Assembly: GCF_014205055.1 (NCBI RefSeq)
Contig: NZ_JACHMS010000001.1
Location: 5,704,001 to 5,768,000 of the forward strand
DNA length: 64,000 bases
Direction: 5' to 3'
Origin: Streptomyces luteogriseus
GTDB taxonomy: Bacteria; Actinomycetota; Actinomycetes; Streptomycetales; Streptomycetaceae
Position 1 is the stretch's first letter, and the number at the start of each line of letters is the position of its first letter. Both the position numbers and the translations under genes were made by a program. Positions 1-8,374 of the stretch are shown here, one piece after another. The notes beneath the pieces were generated by a model, which saw only the letters and a program-made list of their open reading frames with translations, did no database searches and was not told the origin of the DNA.

Positions 1-488
1 AGCTCGGCGACGCCGGCGAGGCCCGAGCCGGAGACCGCCTGGTACGTGGCGACGACCAGGGCTTCCAGGCCCGCCTCGTCGTGCAGCGGACGCAGGACCG
101 GCATCGCGGCCATGGTCGTGCAGTTCGGGTTCGCGATGATGCCCTTGGGGCGGTCCTTGATCGCGTGCGGGTTGACCTCGGAGACGACCAGGGGGACCTC
201 CGGGTGCTTGCGCCACGCGGAGGAGTTGTCGATCACGACGGCGCCCTGGGAGGCGACCTTCTCGGCCAGCGCCTTGGACGTGGCACCGCCCGCGGAGAAC
301 AGGACGATGTCCAGGCCGGTGTAGTCCGCGGTCGCTGCGTCCTCCACCGTCACGCCGTCCAGCTGCGACCCGGCGGAGCGGGCCGAGGCGAACAGGCGCA
401 GCTCGGTGACCGGGAAGTTCCGCTCCTTGAGGATCCTGCGCATGACCGTGCCCACCTGTCCGGTGGCTCCGACGATTCCGACCCTCAC
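1..488 (-). CDS. asd: Aspartate-semialdehyde dehydrogenase, N-terminal part (cut by window edge)
   Basis: Reduces aspartyl-4-phosphate to aspartate-4-semialdehyde, the branch point to lysine/diaminopimelate, threonine and methionine; cytosolic and NADPH-dependent. About 162 residues are visible. They begin with the dinucleotide-binding motif RVGIVGATGQVG and include the active-site segment NPNCTT (cysteine near residue 123). The GTG start at 488 follows GAGGGAG with normal spacing. The remaining half of a roughly 340-residue protein lies to the left. It diverges from the sigma-factor gene across about 340 bases. Family assignment is firm; which paralogue it is, if the genome has two, cannot be told. 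Confidence 0.93.
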   Translation of the reverse strand, partial: MRVGIVGATGQVGTVMRRILKERNFPVTELRLFASARSAGSQLDGVTVEDAATADYTGLDIVLFSAGGATSKALAEKVASQGAVVIDNSSAWRKHPEVPLVVSEVNPHAIKDRPKGIIANPNCTTMAAMPVLRPLHDEAGLEALVVATYQAVSGSGLAGVAE

Positions 489-489
489 G

Positions 490-832
490 GTGACTCCCTC
501 TCCTGCGTCTCTTCACGTACTCGTTGCTTGGCCGAGGCTTTTCCATCATGCGGCCGACCACGGCCCGCCTGTCCACTTCTTTCCCCGGACTGCCCGAAGA
601 GTGGGACGGCCTGTCCCGCTCCATGGTTGCGGACCTGCGGTGTCGACCCCGCTGAGCTGGAGGAATTCGTCCGCCAGGGGTCGTGCGCCGCAAGCTCGCC
701 TGCCCCTGTCGGTCTCGGCCACACGGAAGTGTGATGTATGCCTCTGCCGGTCCGGCGGAACTCGCCGCGCGGTGAGCGAACGTTCCGGGGCGTGCCGGCG
801 TCGTAGGAGAAACGACGTGAGGGGGGTGGCTT
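490..832. other. Divergent intergenic region between asd and the sigma-factor gene
   Basis: No convincing coding sequence. A possible ECF-type promoter for the sigma gene is GGAAC at 757-761 with CGTT at 781-784, the latter inside the palindrome GAACGTTC (778-785). This would fit autoregulation but the match is short and weak. Confidence 0.3.
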
Positions 833-1393
833 GTGCTGTTGCGCGGAAGGCCACGGCGCGGCCGGGAGGCGCACGCGGCGGCCGGCGGCGACCCGGCGGG
901 CGAGGCCGATCCGCTGGACGCGGCACAGGAACGCCGGGTGCGGGCGGTGCTCGCGCTCGGCGGGGTGCCGCAGGCGGACCTGCCGGACGGGGTGCAGCAG
1001 GTCCGCCTGCGGCTGCTGGAGCGGGCCGCCGGCGGCCGGGAGGCGCCGCGGGACGTCTCGGCGTGGGCGGCGGTCGTCGCCTCCAACCTCGCCATGGACT
1101 GGCACCGGGCCAAGCGCCGCCAGGAGCGGCTCGGGGAGCGGCTGGCCGCCCTGCGCCAGCCGGCGGAGCACCCCTCCGGCGAGGACAGCAGCGTGCTGTC
1201 CGTCGCCGTCGCCCAGGGCCTGGACGAGCTGCCCGACGCCCAGCGGCAGGTCGTCGTCCTGCGCTTCTACGCCGACCTGCCGGTCCGGTCCATCGCCGAG
1301 CAGCTGGGCGTCCCGGAGGGCACGGTCAAGAGCCGGCTGCACACGGCGGTACGGGCCCTGCGCGCCCGCCTGCACGAGGACGAGGTGGTGTGA
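833..1393 (+). CDS. ECF-type RNA polymerase sigma factor
   Basis: A 186-residue sigma-70 family protein. The first ~40 residues are basic and Ala/Gly-rich. A region-2-like helix follows (about residues 45-105, with NLAMDWHRAKRR). The C-terminal region 4 is clear: LDELPDAQRQVVVLRFYADL, then a helix-turn-helix ending in PEGTVKSRLHTAVRALRARL. It lacks the long extra domains of primary sigma factors. The GTG start at 833 follows a G-rich ribosome site at 820-826. The next gene starts one base after its stop, so the pair is translationally coupled and the partner is probably its regulator. Exact ECF group is not assignable by eye. Confidence 0.85.
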   Translation: MLLRGRPRRGREAHAAAGGDPAGEADPLDAAQERRVRAVLALGGVPQADLPDGVQQVRLRLLERAAGGREAPRDVSAWAAVVASNLAMDWHRAKRRQERLGERLAALRQPAEHPSGEDSSVLSVAVAQGLDELPDAQRQVVVLRFYADLPVRSIAEQLGVPEGTVKSRLHTAVRALRARLHEDEVV

Positions 1394-1394
1394 C

Positions 1395-2198
1395 GTGACC
1401 GCCGGGCACGACAAGGACGGGCACTACGGGGACGGGCACGACGAGGCAGCGCTGATGGCGGTGATCACCGGCGAGGCGCCCGGGGACGAGGCCCTCGCGG
1501 ACGACGCCTTCATGGCCGGGTACCGCTCCGCGACCGCCGACGTGGTGTTGCTGCGCGAGCAGCTGGACCTCATCGGGCAGGCACTCGCCGGGCCCGAACG
1601 GGTTTCCGAACCGGTCCCTGAGCAGGACCCCGAGCCCGGACCGGGGGCAGGAGGCGGCGCCTCCGTGACCCCGCTGTCCGCGCCCCGCGACCGTCGCAAG
1701 CCCCGGGGCATGGCCCTGAAGGGCCTCGTCGCGGCCGTCGGTGCCGGTCTCGTGATCGGTATGGGCTGGCTCGTCGTCCAGAGCGGCGGCATGAGCGCCG
1801 GGGGCGACCAGGGCGCGTCGTCCGCCGCCGACCGTTCCGCCGGGCGGGAGCACGCCGACGAGGACGCCAAGCTCAGCAACGCCGGGTATCTCGCCTGCGC
1901 CCGGATCGTCGTCGAGGGCACCGTCGCAAAGGTCGAGACCGTTCCCGGTACCGGCCGGGACCGGATCACCCTGGACGTGACGCGCTACTACAAGCCGGAC
2001 AAGGGACGGGCGCGGATCACCTTCCCCCTGGAGACCGGCGCCGTTCCCTCGCTCCGAGCCGGTGAACACATGCTCGTCGGTATCTCCGGCGAGCAGGCCC
2101 ACCCGGACACATGGGCGACCGGGGAGAAGGAGATCGCCCGCGAACGGGCGTGGATCACCGACGCGCTGCCCGCTTCGCGTACCTTCCCCTGCCCGTAG
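1395..2198 (+). CDS. Membrane protein coupled to the sigma factor (candidate anti-sigma/sensor)
   Basis: A 267-residue protein with a cytoplasmic N-terminus rich in acidic and His residues (DEAALMAVITGEAPGDEALADDAF), a proline-rich linker, a single membrane helix around residues 110-130 (LVAAVGAGLVIGMGWLVV) and an extracytoplasmic C-terminal domain of about 110 residues containing paired cysteines (YLACARIVVEG and a terminal FPCP). This topology and the one-base gap to the sigma gene suggest an anti-sigma or signal-receiving partner. I see no classical HxxxCxxC zinc anti-sigma motif, so the role is inferred from context. GTG start at 1395. Confidence 0.7.
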   Translation: MTAGHDKDGHYGDGHDEAALMAVITGEAPGDEALADDAFMAGYRSATADVVLLREQLDLIGQALAGPERVSEPVPEQDPEPGPGAGGGASVTPLSAPRDRRKPRGMALKGLVAAVGAGLVIGMGWLVVQSGGMSAGGDQGASSAADRSAGREHADEDAKLSNAGYLACARIVVEGTVAKVETVPGTGRDRITLDVTRYYKPDKGRARITFPLETGAVPSLRAGEHMLVGISGEQAHPDTWATGEKEIARERAWITDALPASRTFPCP

Positions 2199-2206
2199 AA
2201 GCGGGA

Positions 2207-2236
2207 GGGGCGGGCGCCCTCACGGACGCCCGCCCC
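2207..2236. terminator. Convergent intrinsic terminator hairpin
   Basis: A perfect 10-bp stem (GGGGCGGGCG at 2207-2216 with CGCCCGCCCC at 2227-2236) with a 10-base loop between the convergent sigma-partner gene and the subtilase gene. It could serve both strands. Confidence 0.7.
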
Positions 2237-2254
2237 ACCGTTACCGCGATACCG

Positions 2255-5200
2255 CTAAGGCAGAACCTTGTCGATCTTCACGCTGCCCACGCCCGCGACC
2301 GTGCCGCGCGCGTTGACCAGCTGGACCTGGCCGAAGAACTCACGCCCCTCGGGAGCGGCCGCCGCGGCGGTGACGCTGCCCGAGACCGTGGCGGAGTCGC
2401 CCGTGCCGAGCTTCACCGGGGCCGACCCGTCGACGGTGACGCTGCCGAGGGAGGGGGAGAAGAACACGTCCTGGTAGTCGTACTCCGTGGTGCCGGCCGG
2501 CACCGAGTAGCCGACGACCTCGATCGAGTACTTCCCGGCGGCCGGGGAGGGGATGGAGACCGACTCCTCCGAGTCGCCGTCGGCGGAGCTGCCGACCTGC
2601 GTGCCCGACGCGTCGTACACGGCGAGGTCCAGGTCCGCGGCGTTGTCCGAGACACCGCCGATGGCGACGTCCAGCGACTTGGCGCCCGCGGGCACCTCGA
2701 CCGTGGTGGTCTGGGTCTCGCCCTGCTTGATCGAGGGGCGGGCCACCTTGGCGGAGCCGAGCGGGCCGCCGGCCAGCTTGCCGTCGAGCGCGGCGAAGCC
2801 GTTCGTCACCTTCCAGGAGGCGGCGGCCGGGGTGCCGACCTTCGCCTCGGGCACGGTCACGGTCTCCGGGTCGAAGGCCGCGCCGAGCACGGCGACGTCC
2901 AGCTTGTACGGGTTGTCCAGCAGCGGCGACGTACGGCGCGACTCGACCTCGATCTCCCAGACACCGGCCTGCGGGTCGGCGTAGGAACGCACGTCCGGGC
3001 GGCAGGTGTTGGCCGGGTTGTCGTAGTTCGGGTAGCAGTTGATCGTCGACGTCGGGTCCGACGGCACACCGTACGGGTGGATGGCGATGAACCGCGTCTG
3101 GCTCTTGTCCTTCAGCCCGCTCATCGCGACCTCGAGGGTCTTCGCGCCCTCGGGGACGGTGACGAAGTAGTGGTGCGAGCTGTTGCGCTGCACCGTGCTC
3201 TTCGCGGAGGTCGTGAACTTCAGCGGCGTGGAGACCACGACCGTGCTGAGGACCTGCCGGTCGATGCCCTCGGTCTTCGGGTCGTCGACCTCGAGGATCG
3301 CGCTCTTGATGCCGGCGGACTTCGACGCGGCCTGGACCTTGACGGTCACCGGCTGGTTCAGCGGCAGCTTCACCTCGTCGGAGCCGACGATGCGGAACGT
3401 GCCGCCCGCGTTGTTCTCGAAGTGCAGCTCGTGCCGGATCGCCTTGTCGGCGCCGGACGTACGGGTCAGGGTGATCTCGTACGTCTTCTTCTGCCCGGCC
3501 TTCAGGCCGCCCTCACGGTCGTAGAGGCCGGTGCCGAAGCCCGGGGTCTTCAGGAACTGGTCGATCGCGGTGTCGACCGGCGCCTTGACCGTGTAGGTGT
3601 GCGCGCTGGCGTCGTCGCGGATCGCGTCCCAGGCGTCGGGGATGTTCATCAGGCCCGCGCCCTCCTCGTACGCCTGCACACCCTTGATGTGGTCGGCGGT
3701 CGAGGTGAGGGCCGTGCGCAGGGTCGCCGGCGTGAGGTCGATCTTCTTCTGCTTGGCGGCCGACACCAGCAGCGCCGCGGCGCCCGTGGCCTGCGGGGAG
3801 GCCATCGAGGTGCCCTGGAGCATCGAGTAGCCGGCCGGCAGGGTGTAGCCCGCCTCGGCGACCGGGCCGCCCGGCAGCCAGGTCTGCGTGGTGTTGATCG
3901 CCGCACCCGGAGCGACCAGGGTCGGCGTGAAGCCGCCGTCCTCACGCGGGCCGCGCGAGGAGAACGGCATCATCGCGTACTTCTTCTCCACGACCGAGCC
4001 GTAGTTGGCGGCCCAGGTCTCCTTGGAGACGGACGCGCCGACCGAGATGACCTTGTCGGCCAGGGCCGGGTCGCCGATGGTGTTGGCGCCGGGGCCGGAG
4101 TTGCCCGCGGAGATCACCAGCTGGACGCCGTAGGTGTCGATGAGGCGCGTGTACAGCTCGCTGCGCGCGTTGTTGCCGTCGTTCAGCGCAGGCAGGCCGC
4201 CGATGGACATGTTGACGATGTCGACACCGCGCTTGGTGACGAGGTCGATCATGCCCTCGGTGAGCGCGACGTTGGTGCAACCGCCGGACCAGGTGCAGGC
4301 CCGCGAGGAGACCAGCTTGGCGCCGGGGGCGGCGCCGTTCATCTTCCCGCCGAACAGGCCGTTGGCGGCGGTGATGCCGGCGACGTGCGTGCCGTGCTCG
4401 GACTCGATGACGCCGATGTTCACGAAGTCCGACTTCTTGCCGACCCAGGAGCCGCCCAGCGGGTCCATCGGGACGTCCTTGCGGATCTCCACGACGAACG
4501 GCTGCCGCTCGGCGATGTCGGTGGCCGGGTCGTCGGTGCCGAAGTACCCGACCTGGTGGCCGTCCTTGTACGGCTTCATCGGGGCGTCGTCGCCGAAGTC
4601 GTTGTTGTTGTTCAGGTCGACCCGGACCGTGCCGGTCTTGACGTCGTACAGCACGCCCCAGACATCGGTGGTGTCGCCGTCGCGGTTGGCGTCGCCCTTG
4701 GCGTCGCCGGCGGCGGTGTACGACTCCTTGAAGAGGCTGACGGCGTACGAGCCCGCCGGCGCCTTGAACGACTGGCCCTGGTAGGTGAAGGCCGGGCCGG
4801 ACACGGCCGTGACCATCGGGCGCCAGGTGTTGTCGTTGTCGATGATCGGGTCGGTCGCCGTCACCCAGTCGACGATCTTCCGCTCACCGGTCGTCGTCTT
4901 CTGCAGCGCCGGGTGGCCGAGGTCCACGCCGGAGTCCAGGATGCCGATGGTGACACCGCGGCCGTCCGCCTTCGGGTGGTCCTCGACGAAGTCGACCGCG
5001 CCCGTCTCGAAGGACGGGTTGTACGGGTTCTCCGCCGGGGTCTTCTTCCCCGGGCCGGGGTAGGTGCCCTTGGCGGCCTTCGCGCCCTTCGCGGTGTCCG
5101 CGCTCGGCGTCGGGTCGTCCAGCGGGATCTCCTCGCGCAGGTCGATGCCGTGCACGGAGGAGAGCTTCGCGGCGGCGGCGATCGCCGAGTCCGCCTTGGC

Positions 5201-5566
5201 CGTCGGGACGGTGGCGCGGACGTAGCCCAGCTTGTCGTCGGACCGGCCCACCGAGCCGCCCTTGACCGCGTCGAGCTGCCCGGCGACCTGCTCGGTCTTC
5301 CCGGGCGCGGTGGCGATCATCATCGTGACGGTCTTGTCGCCGTCGGCCTTGGCCTCCGCGAGCAGGTCCGCGTCGTCCGAACCGAGCTTGGCGTGCGCGG
5401 ACTTGACGCTCGGGTCGGCCGGGGCGTCCGAACCCGGCCCGTCGGCGGAGAAGGCCATCGGGATCGGCCCGGCCGCGGAGAGCGCGGCCACGAGACCGGC
5501 GGCCACGGCGATGCGGGCCACACGTCTCGGGCCCGATATCTGATCGCGCGGGGTGGGAGGGGTCAT
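2255..5566 (-). CDS. Large secreted subtilisin-family (S8) serine protease
   Basis: A 1103-residue secreted protease. A signal peptide with twin arginines (RRVARIAVAAGLVAALSAAG) is followed by an acidic propeptide. The catalytic domain carries Asp211 (LDSGVDLGHP), His391 (EHGTHVAG) and Ser587 (GTSMASP), so the triad is complete. About 150 residues separate Asp from His, far more than in subtilisin, so a large domain is inserted there. The C-terminal ~450 residues look like beta-sandwich and pre-peptidase C-terminal domains (for example AADLDLAVYDASG). The ATG at 5566 is preferred to 5572 because AAGGG sits seven bases before it. It is monocistronic, ending at a shared terminator. Confidence 0.92.
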   Translation of the reverse strand: MTPPTPRDQISGPRRVARIAVAAGLVAALSAAGPIPMAFSADGPGSDAPADPSVKSAHAKLGSDDADLLAEAKADGDKTVTMMIATAPGKTEQVAGQLDAVKGGSVGRSDDKLGYVRATVPTAKADSAIAAAAKLSSVHGIDLREEIPLDDPTPSADTAKGAKAAKGTYPGPGKKTPAENPYNPSFETGAVDFVEDHPKADGRGVTIGILDSGVDLGHPALQKTTTGERKIVDWVTATDPIIDNDNTWRPMVTAVSGPAFTYQGQSFKAPAGSYAVSLFKESYTAAGDAKGDANRDGDTTDVWGVLYDVKTGTVRVDLNNNNDFGDDAPMKPYKDGHQVGYFGTDDPATDIAERQPFVVEIRKDVPMDPLGGSWVGKKSDFVNIGVIESEHGTHVAGITAANGLFGGKMNGAAPGAKLVSSRACTWSGGCTNVALTEGMIDLVTKRGVDIVNMSIGGLPALNDGNNARSELYTRLIDTYGVQLVISAGNSGPGANTIGDPALADKVISVGASVSKETWAANYGSVVEKKYAMMPFSSRGPREDGGFTPTLVAPGAAINTTQTWLPGGPVAEAGYTLPAGYSMLQGTSMASPQATGAAALLVSAAKQKKIDLTPATLRTALTSTADHIKGVQAYEEGAGLMNIPDAWDAIRDDASAHTYTVKAPVDTAIDQFLKTPGFGTGLYDREGGLKAGQKKTYEITLTRTSGADKAIRHELHFENNAGGTFRIVGSDEVKLPLNQPVTVKVQAASKSAGIKSAILEVDDPKTEGIDRQVLSTVVVSTPLKFTTSAKSTVQRNSSHHYFVTVPEGAKTLEVAMSGLKDKSQTRFIAIHPYGVPSDPTSTINCYPNYDNPANTCRPDVRSYADPQAGVWEIEVESRRTSPLLDNPYKLDVAVLGAAFDPETVTVPEAKVGTPAAASWKVTNGFAALDGKLAGGPLGSAKVARPSIKQGETQTTTVEVPAGAKSLDVAIGGVSDNAADLDLAVYDASGTQVGSSADGDSEESVSIPSPAAGKYSIEVVGYSVPAGTTEYDYQDVFFSPSLGSVTVDGSAPVKLGTGDSATVSGSVTAAAAAPEGREFFGQVQLVNARGTVAGVGSVKIDKVLP

Positions 5567-5791
5567 CGGCATCCCTTGTAGGTAAAGGAACGAGCGGGAA
5601 GCGACCGGGGCCTGATCGGCCCTGGTCGCACACGGTCCGAACGGCAAGCCCGGACGATCGCACAGCCTTACGCAAGGGGAACTTCTTTGGGGAGGGTTGA
5701 CCGAAACGAGATGGATGTATGGGGAAAACCCGCGATGCGATTTGTGAGCATCAGTCCCGAAGGTGGCGAAGAAATCGGTTAACGTCCCGGA

Positions 5792-6250
5792 GTGCGACAG
5801 AAGTTGAGGGTGGCGGCCTACGCCATATGCGTCCGGGACGGACAGATCCTCCTCGCCCGCTCGCCCGCCCGGGACGGCACGCCCGAGTGGGTGCTGCCGG
5901 GCGGCGGCATGGAGCACGGCGAGGATCCCTACGACACGGTCCGGCGGGAGGTGGAGGAGGAGACCGGGTACCGCATCGAGGTGACCGGGCTGCTCGGCGT
6001 GGACTCCGCCCACCGCGTCTTCCGCAACGGCTTCGGGCCCCCCGTCGACCATCACGGCGTCCGGTTCGTCTACGAGGCCCGGATCGTCGGCGGCGAACTC
6101 CGCAACGAGGTGAACGGCTCCACGGACCTCGCCGCCTGGCACGACCTGGACGCGGTCCCCGGGCTGGTGCGGATCTCGATGGTCGACATCGCGCTGCGGA
6201 TGTGGCGCGAACGCCCGGCCACCGGACGGCTGGCCGACGCCCTGGAGTAG
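5792..6250 (+). CDS. Nudix hydrolase
   Basis: A 152-residue Nudix-fold pyrophosphohydrolase that cleaves a nucleoside diphosphate linked to another moiety; the substrate is not predictable. A complete Nudix box is visible: G-x5-E-x7-REV-x-EE-x-GY, spanning GGMEHGED to REVEEETGY at about residues 39-61. The GTG start at 5792 has no ribosome site, but TAACGT lies at 5780-5785, six bases before it, so the mRNA may be leaderless. Divergent from the subtilase gene. Confidence 0.9.
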   Translation: MRQKLRVAAYAICVRDGQILLARSPARDGTPEWVLPGGGMEHGEDPYDTVRREVEEETGYRIEVTGLLGVDSAHRVFRNGFGPPVDHHGVRFVYEARIVGGELRNEVNGSTDLAAWHDLDAVPGLVRISMVDIALRMWRERPATGRLADALE

Positions 6251-6394
6251 GGCCGGCCGTACGCCGGTTCCAGGTGCGGTACCCCGGAAGATGAACGCCG
6301 CGTGACCGGATCCGGGCCGTGTCCGGAGCGGGTGACGACGCGCAGGGTAGTCCAAGATCCACGTTCGGTGATCGGCGCTGCCCGTTGCCGCCTC

Positions 6395-6416
6395 GTTCAC
6401 GCACAGGTCATACCCG
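6395..6416 (+). promoter_or_regulatory. Candidate PHO box (PhoP-binding direct repeat)
   Basis: Two exactly adjacent 11-base units, GTTCACGCACA (6395-6405) and GGTCATACCCG (6406-6416), fit the Streptomyces PHO-box repeat consensus G(G/T)TCAYYYR(G/C)G at most positions. They lie about 90 bases upstream of a secreted phosphoesterase gene, which is where phosphate-starvation control would be expected. Confidence 0.55.
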
Positions 6417-6440
6417 GTGCCAACGATCGAGTACGAGCGG

Positions 6441-6465
6441 GGTGTTCACGTCGTGAACGCCCCGC
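6441..6465. promoter_or_regulatory. 25-bp near-perfect palindrome upstream of the phosphoesterase
   Basis: GGGGTGTTCACG, a central T, then CGTGAACGCCCC gives an inverted repeat with 11 of 12 positions matching. It lies 40-64 bases before the phosphoesterase start. It may be an operator or a 5'-UTR hairpin. It reuses the GTTCACG core of the neighbouring PHO-like repeat. Confidence 0.5.
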
Positions 6466-6504
6466 GACCACTGCCGACGCGTTCGCACTCGGGGAGAGAA
6501 GCGC

Positions 6505-8274
6505 ATGTCGCGCACACGCTCAGTCGCCGGCTCCGGCCAGGGTATCCACCGTCGTTCCGTCCTCGCCGCCACCGGCGCGGTCGCCCTCTCCGGGGGCGTC
6601 GGCTACGCCCTGCGGCCCAGTGACAGCCAGGCCGCCACCGCCGGGGAGAGCGCCACCGCCGTGGCCGCGTCCTCGCGCCGGGCACCGGCCGCACCTCTGG
6701 CCCCGTACACCAAGGGCACCACCGTGGCGTCCGCCGCCGCCCCGCGCGGCGGCACCGGCTCCGGCTCCGGCTACCGGCGCCTGGGCGACGGGCCCGGCTG
6801 GCAGCGGGTCGTCCGCTCCGAGCTGGCAGCGCCCAAGTCCGGCCGCGCCGGGCGCCGTACCGCGCTGGCCGCGTTCGTCCAGCTCACCGACCTGCACATC
6901 ATCGACGCCCAGCACCCGCTGCGCCTGGAGTACCTGCGCTCGGCCGACATCCACGCCTGGCGGCCGCACGAGGCGCTGACCGTGCAGGGCGCGATCGCGC
7001 TCGTGGAGCGGATCAACGCGCTGCGCGGCGCCCCCGTCACCGGCGCCCCGCTGCACTTCGCCATGACCACCGGTGACAACACGGACAACAACGCCAAGTC
7101 GGAGCTGGACTGGTTCCTGAAGATCATGAGCGGCGGGCGCATCACGCCCAACTCCGGTGACCCGCGCCGGTACGAGGGCGTCCAGAACAGCGGCCTCAAG
7201 CAGTACTGGCAGCCCGACGCCGCCGTCCGCGACAGCGACAAGCAGGCGGGCTTCCCGCACCTGGACGGCTTCCTGAAGGCCGCCATCCGGGAGGTCCGCA
7301 GCCCCGGTCTCAACCTGCCCTGGTACTCGACGGTCGGCAACCACGACACGCTGCCGATGGGCTGCTACGCCTCGCACGGCGACTCCCACCTCACCGAACT
7401 GGCCGTCGGCGGCAAGAAGCTGATGAACGTGACCGCGACCGAGGCGCGGCAGCTCCAGGCGCAGATCAAGAAGGCCCGCGACCCCCAGGGCGTCCGCTAC
7501 CACGACTTCCTCAAGTCCCATGCCCGCTCCATGCGTTCGGTCACCCCCGACGAGCGCCGCGCGCCCTTCACCCCGGCCGAGTACCTCCAAGCGCACCTGG
7601 ACCCGGCCCACCGCGGCGTCGGCCCGGCCGGTCACGGCTACTCCTCCGCCAACCTGGACGCGGGCACCCAGTACTACGCCTTCCGCATCTCCGACGACGT
7701 CATCGGCATCAGCCTGGACACCACCGACTCCGGCGGCCACTACGAGGGGTCCATCGGCACCGCCCAGCTGAAGTGGCTCGACAGGACGCTGCGGGACAAC
7801 AAGGACTCCTACGCGGTGATCTTCAGCCATCACACCAGCAAGACGATGACGAACCTGCGCAGCGACCCGGCGAGGCCGAACGAGCGCCGCCACGACGGCC
7901 AGGAGGTCCTCGCCCTGCTCGGCGGCCACCCCAGGGTGCTCGCCTGGGTCAACGGCCACATCCACAAGAACGTCGTCACCCCGCATGCCATGGCGAGCGG
8001 CGGCTCCTTCTGGGAGATCTCCACCGCCTCCCACGTCGACTTCCCGCAGCTGGCCCGGGTCATCGAGCTGGCCGACAACAAGGACGGCACGATCTCCCTG
8101 TTCACGACGCTCGTGGAGTCCTCGGCCCCGCACCGCACGGACTTCTCCGACCTCTCCCAGACCGGCCTCGCGGCGCTCTACCGCGAGCTGTCCCTCAACG
8201 CCCCCGGAGCGAGCACGACCCTCGGCGGCGACCCGAAGGACCGCAACACCGAACTGGTGCTCAAGAAAGGCTGA
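6505..8274 (+). CDS. Tat-exported calcineurin-like metallophosphoesterase
   Basis: A 589-residue secreted phosphoesterase. The N-terminus has a Tat-type signal (HRRSVLAATGAVALSGGVGY). All five metallophosphoesterase blocks are visible in order: TDLHIID, TTGDNTDN, VGNHD, SHHTSKT and GHIHKN. It is much longer than a minimal ~250-residue domain, consistent with the actinobacterial TIGR03767-like subfamily. ATG start at 6505. The PHO-like repeat upstream suggests induction by phosphate limitation. Likely role is releasing phosphate from extracellular esters; the substrate is unknown. Confidence 0.88.
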   Translation: MSRTRSVAGSGQGIHRRSVLAATGAVALSGGVGYALRPSDSQAATAGESATAVAASSRRAPAAPLAPYTKGTTVASAAAPRGGTGSGSGYRRLGDGPGWQRVVRSELAAPKSGRAGRRTALAAFVQLTDLHIIDAQHPLRLEYLRSADIHAWRPHEALTVQGAIALVERINALRGAPVTGAPLHFAMTTGDNTDNNAKSELDWFLKIMSGGRITPNSGDPRRYEGVQNSGLKQYWQPDAAVRDSDKQAGFPHLDGFLKAAIREVRSPGLNLPWYSTVGNHDTLPMGCYASHGDSHLTELAVGGKKLMNVTATEARQLQAQIKKARDPQGVRYHDFLKSHARSMRSVTPDERRAPFTPAEYLQAHLDPAHRGVGPAGHGYSSANLDAGTQYYAFRISDDVIGISLDTTDSGGHYEGSIGTAQLKWLDRTLRDNKDSYAVIFSHHTSKTMTNLRSDPARPNERRHDGQEVLALLGGHPRVLAWVNGHIHKNVVTPHAMASGGSFWEISTASHVDFPQLARVIELADNKDGTISLFTTLVESSAPHRTDFSDLSQTGLAALYRELSLNAPGASTTLGGDPKDRNTELVLKKG

Positions 8275-8374
8275 AACCCTCTCAACCGCCCGGCGCCGGT
8301 CAACCCCGGCCGGGCCCCTCGGGGTCCCCTCTCCCGACACAACTCGATATGACGTGACAGGGGGAAACGGGGAC

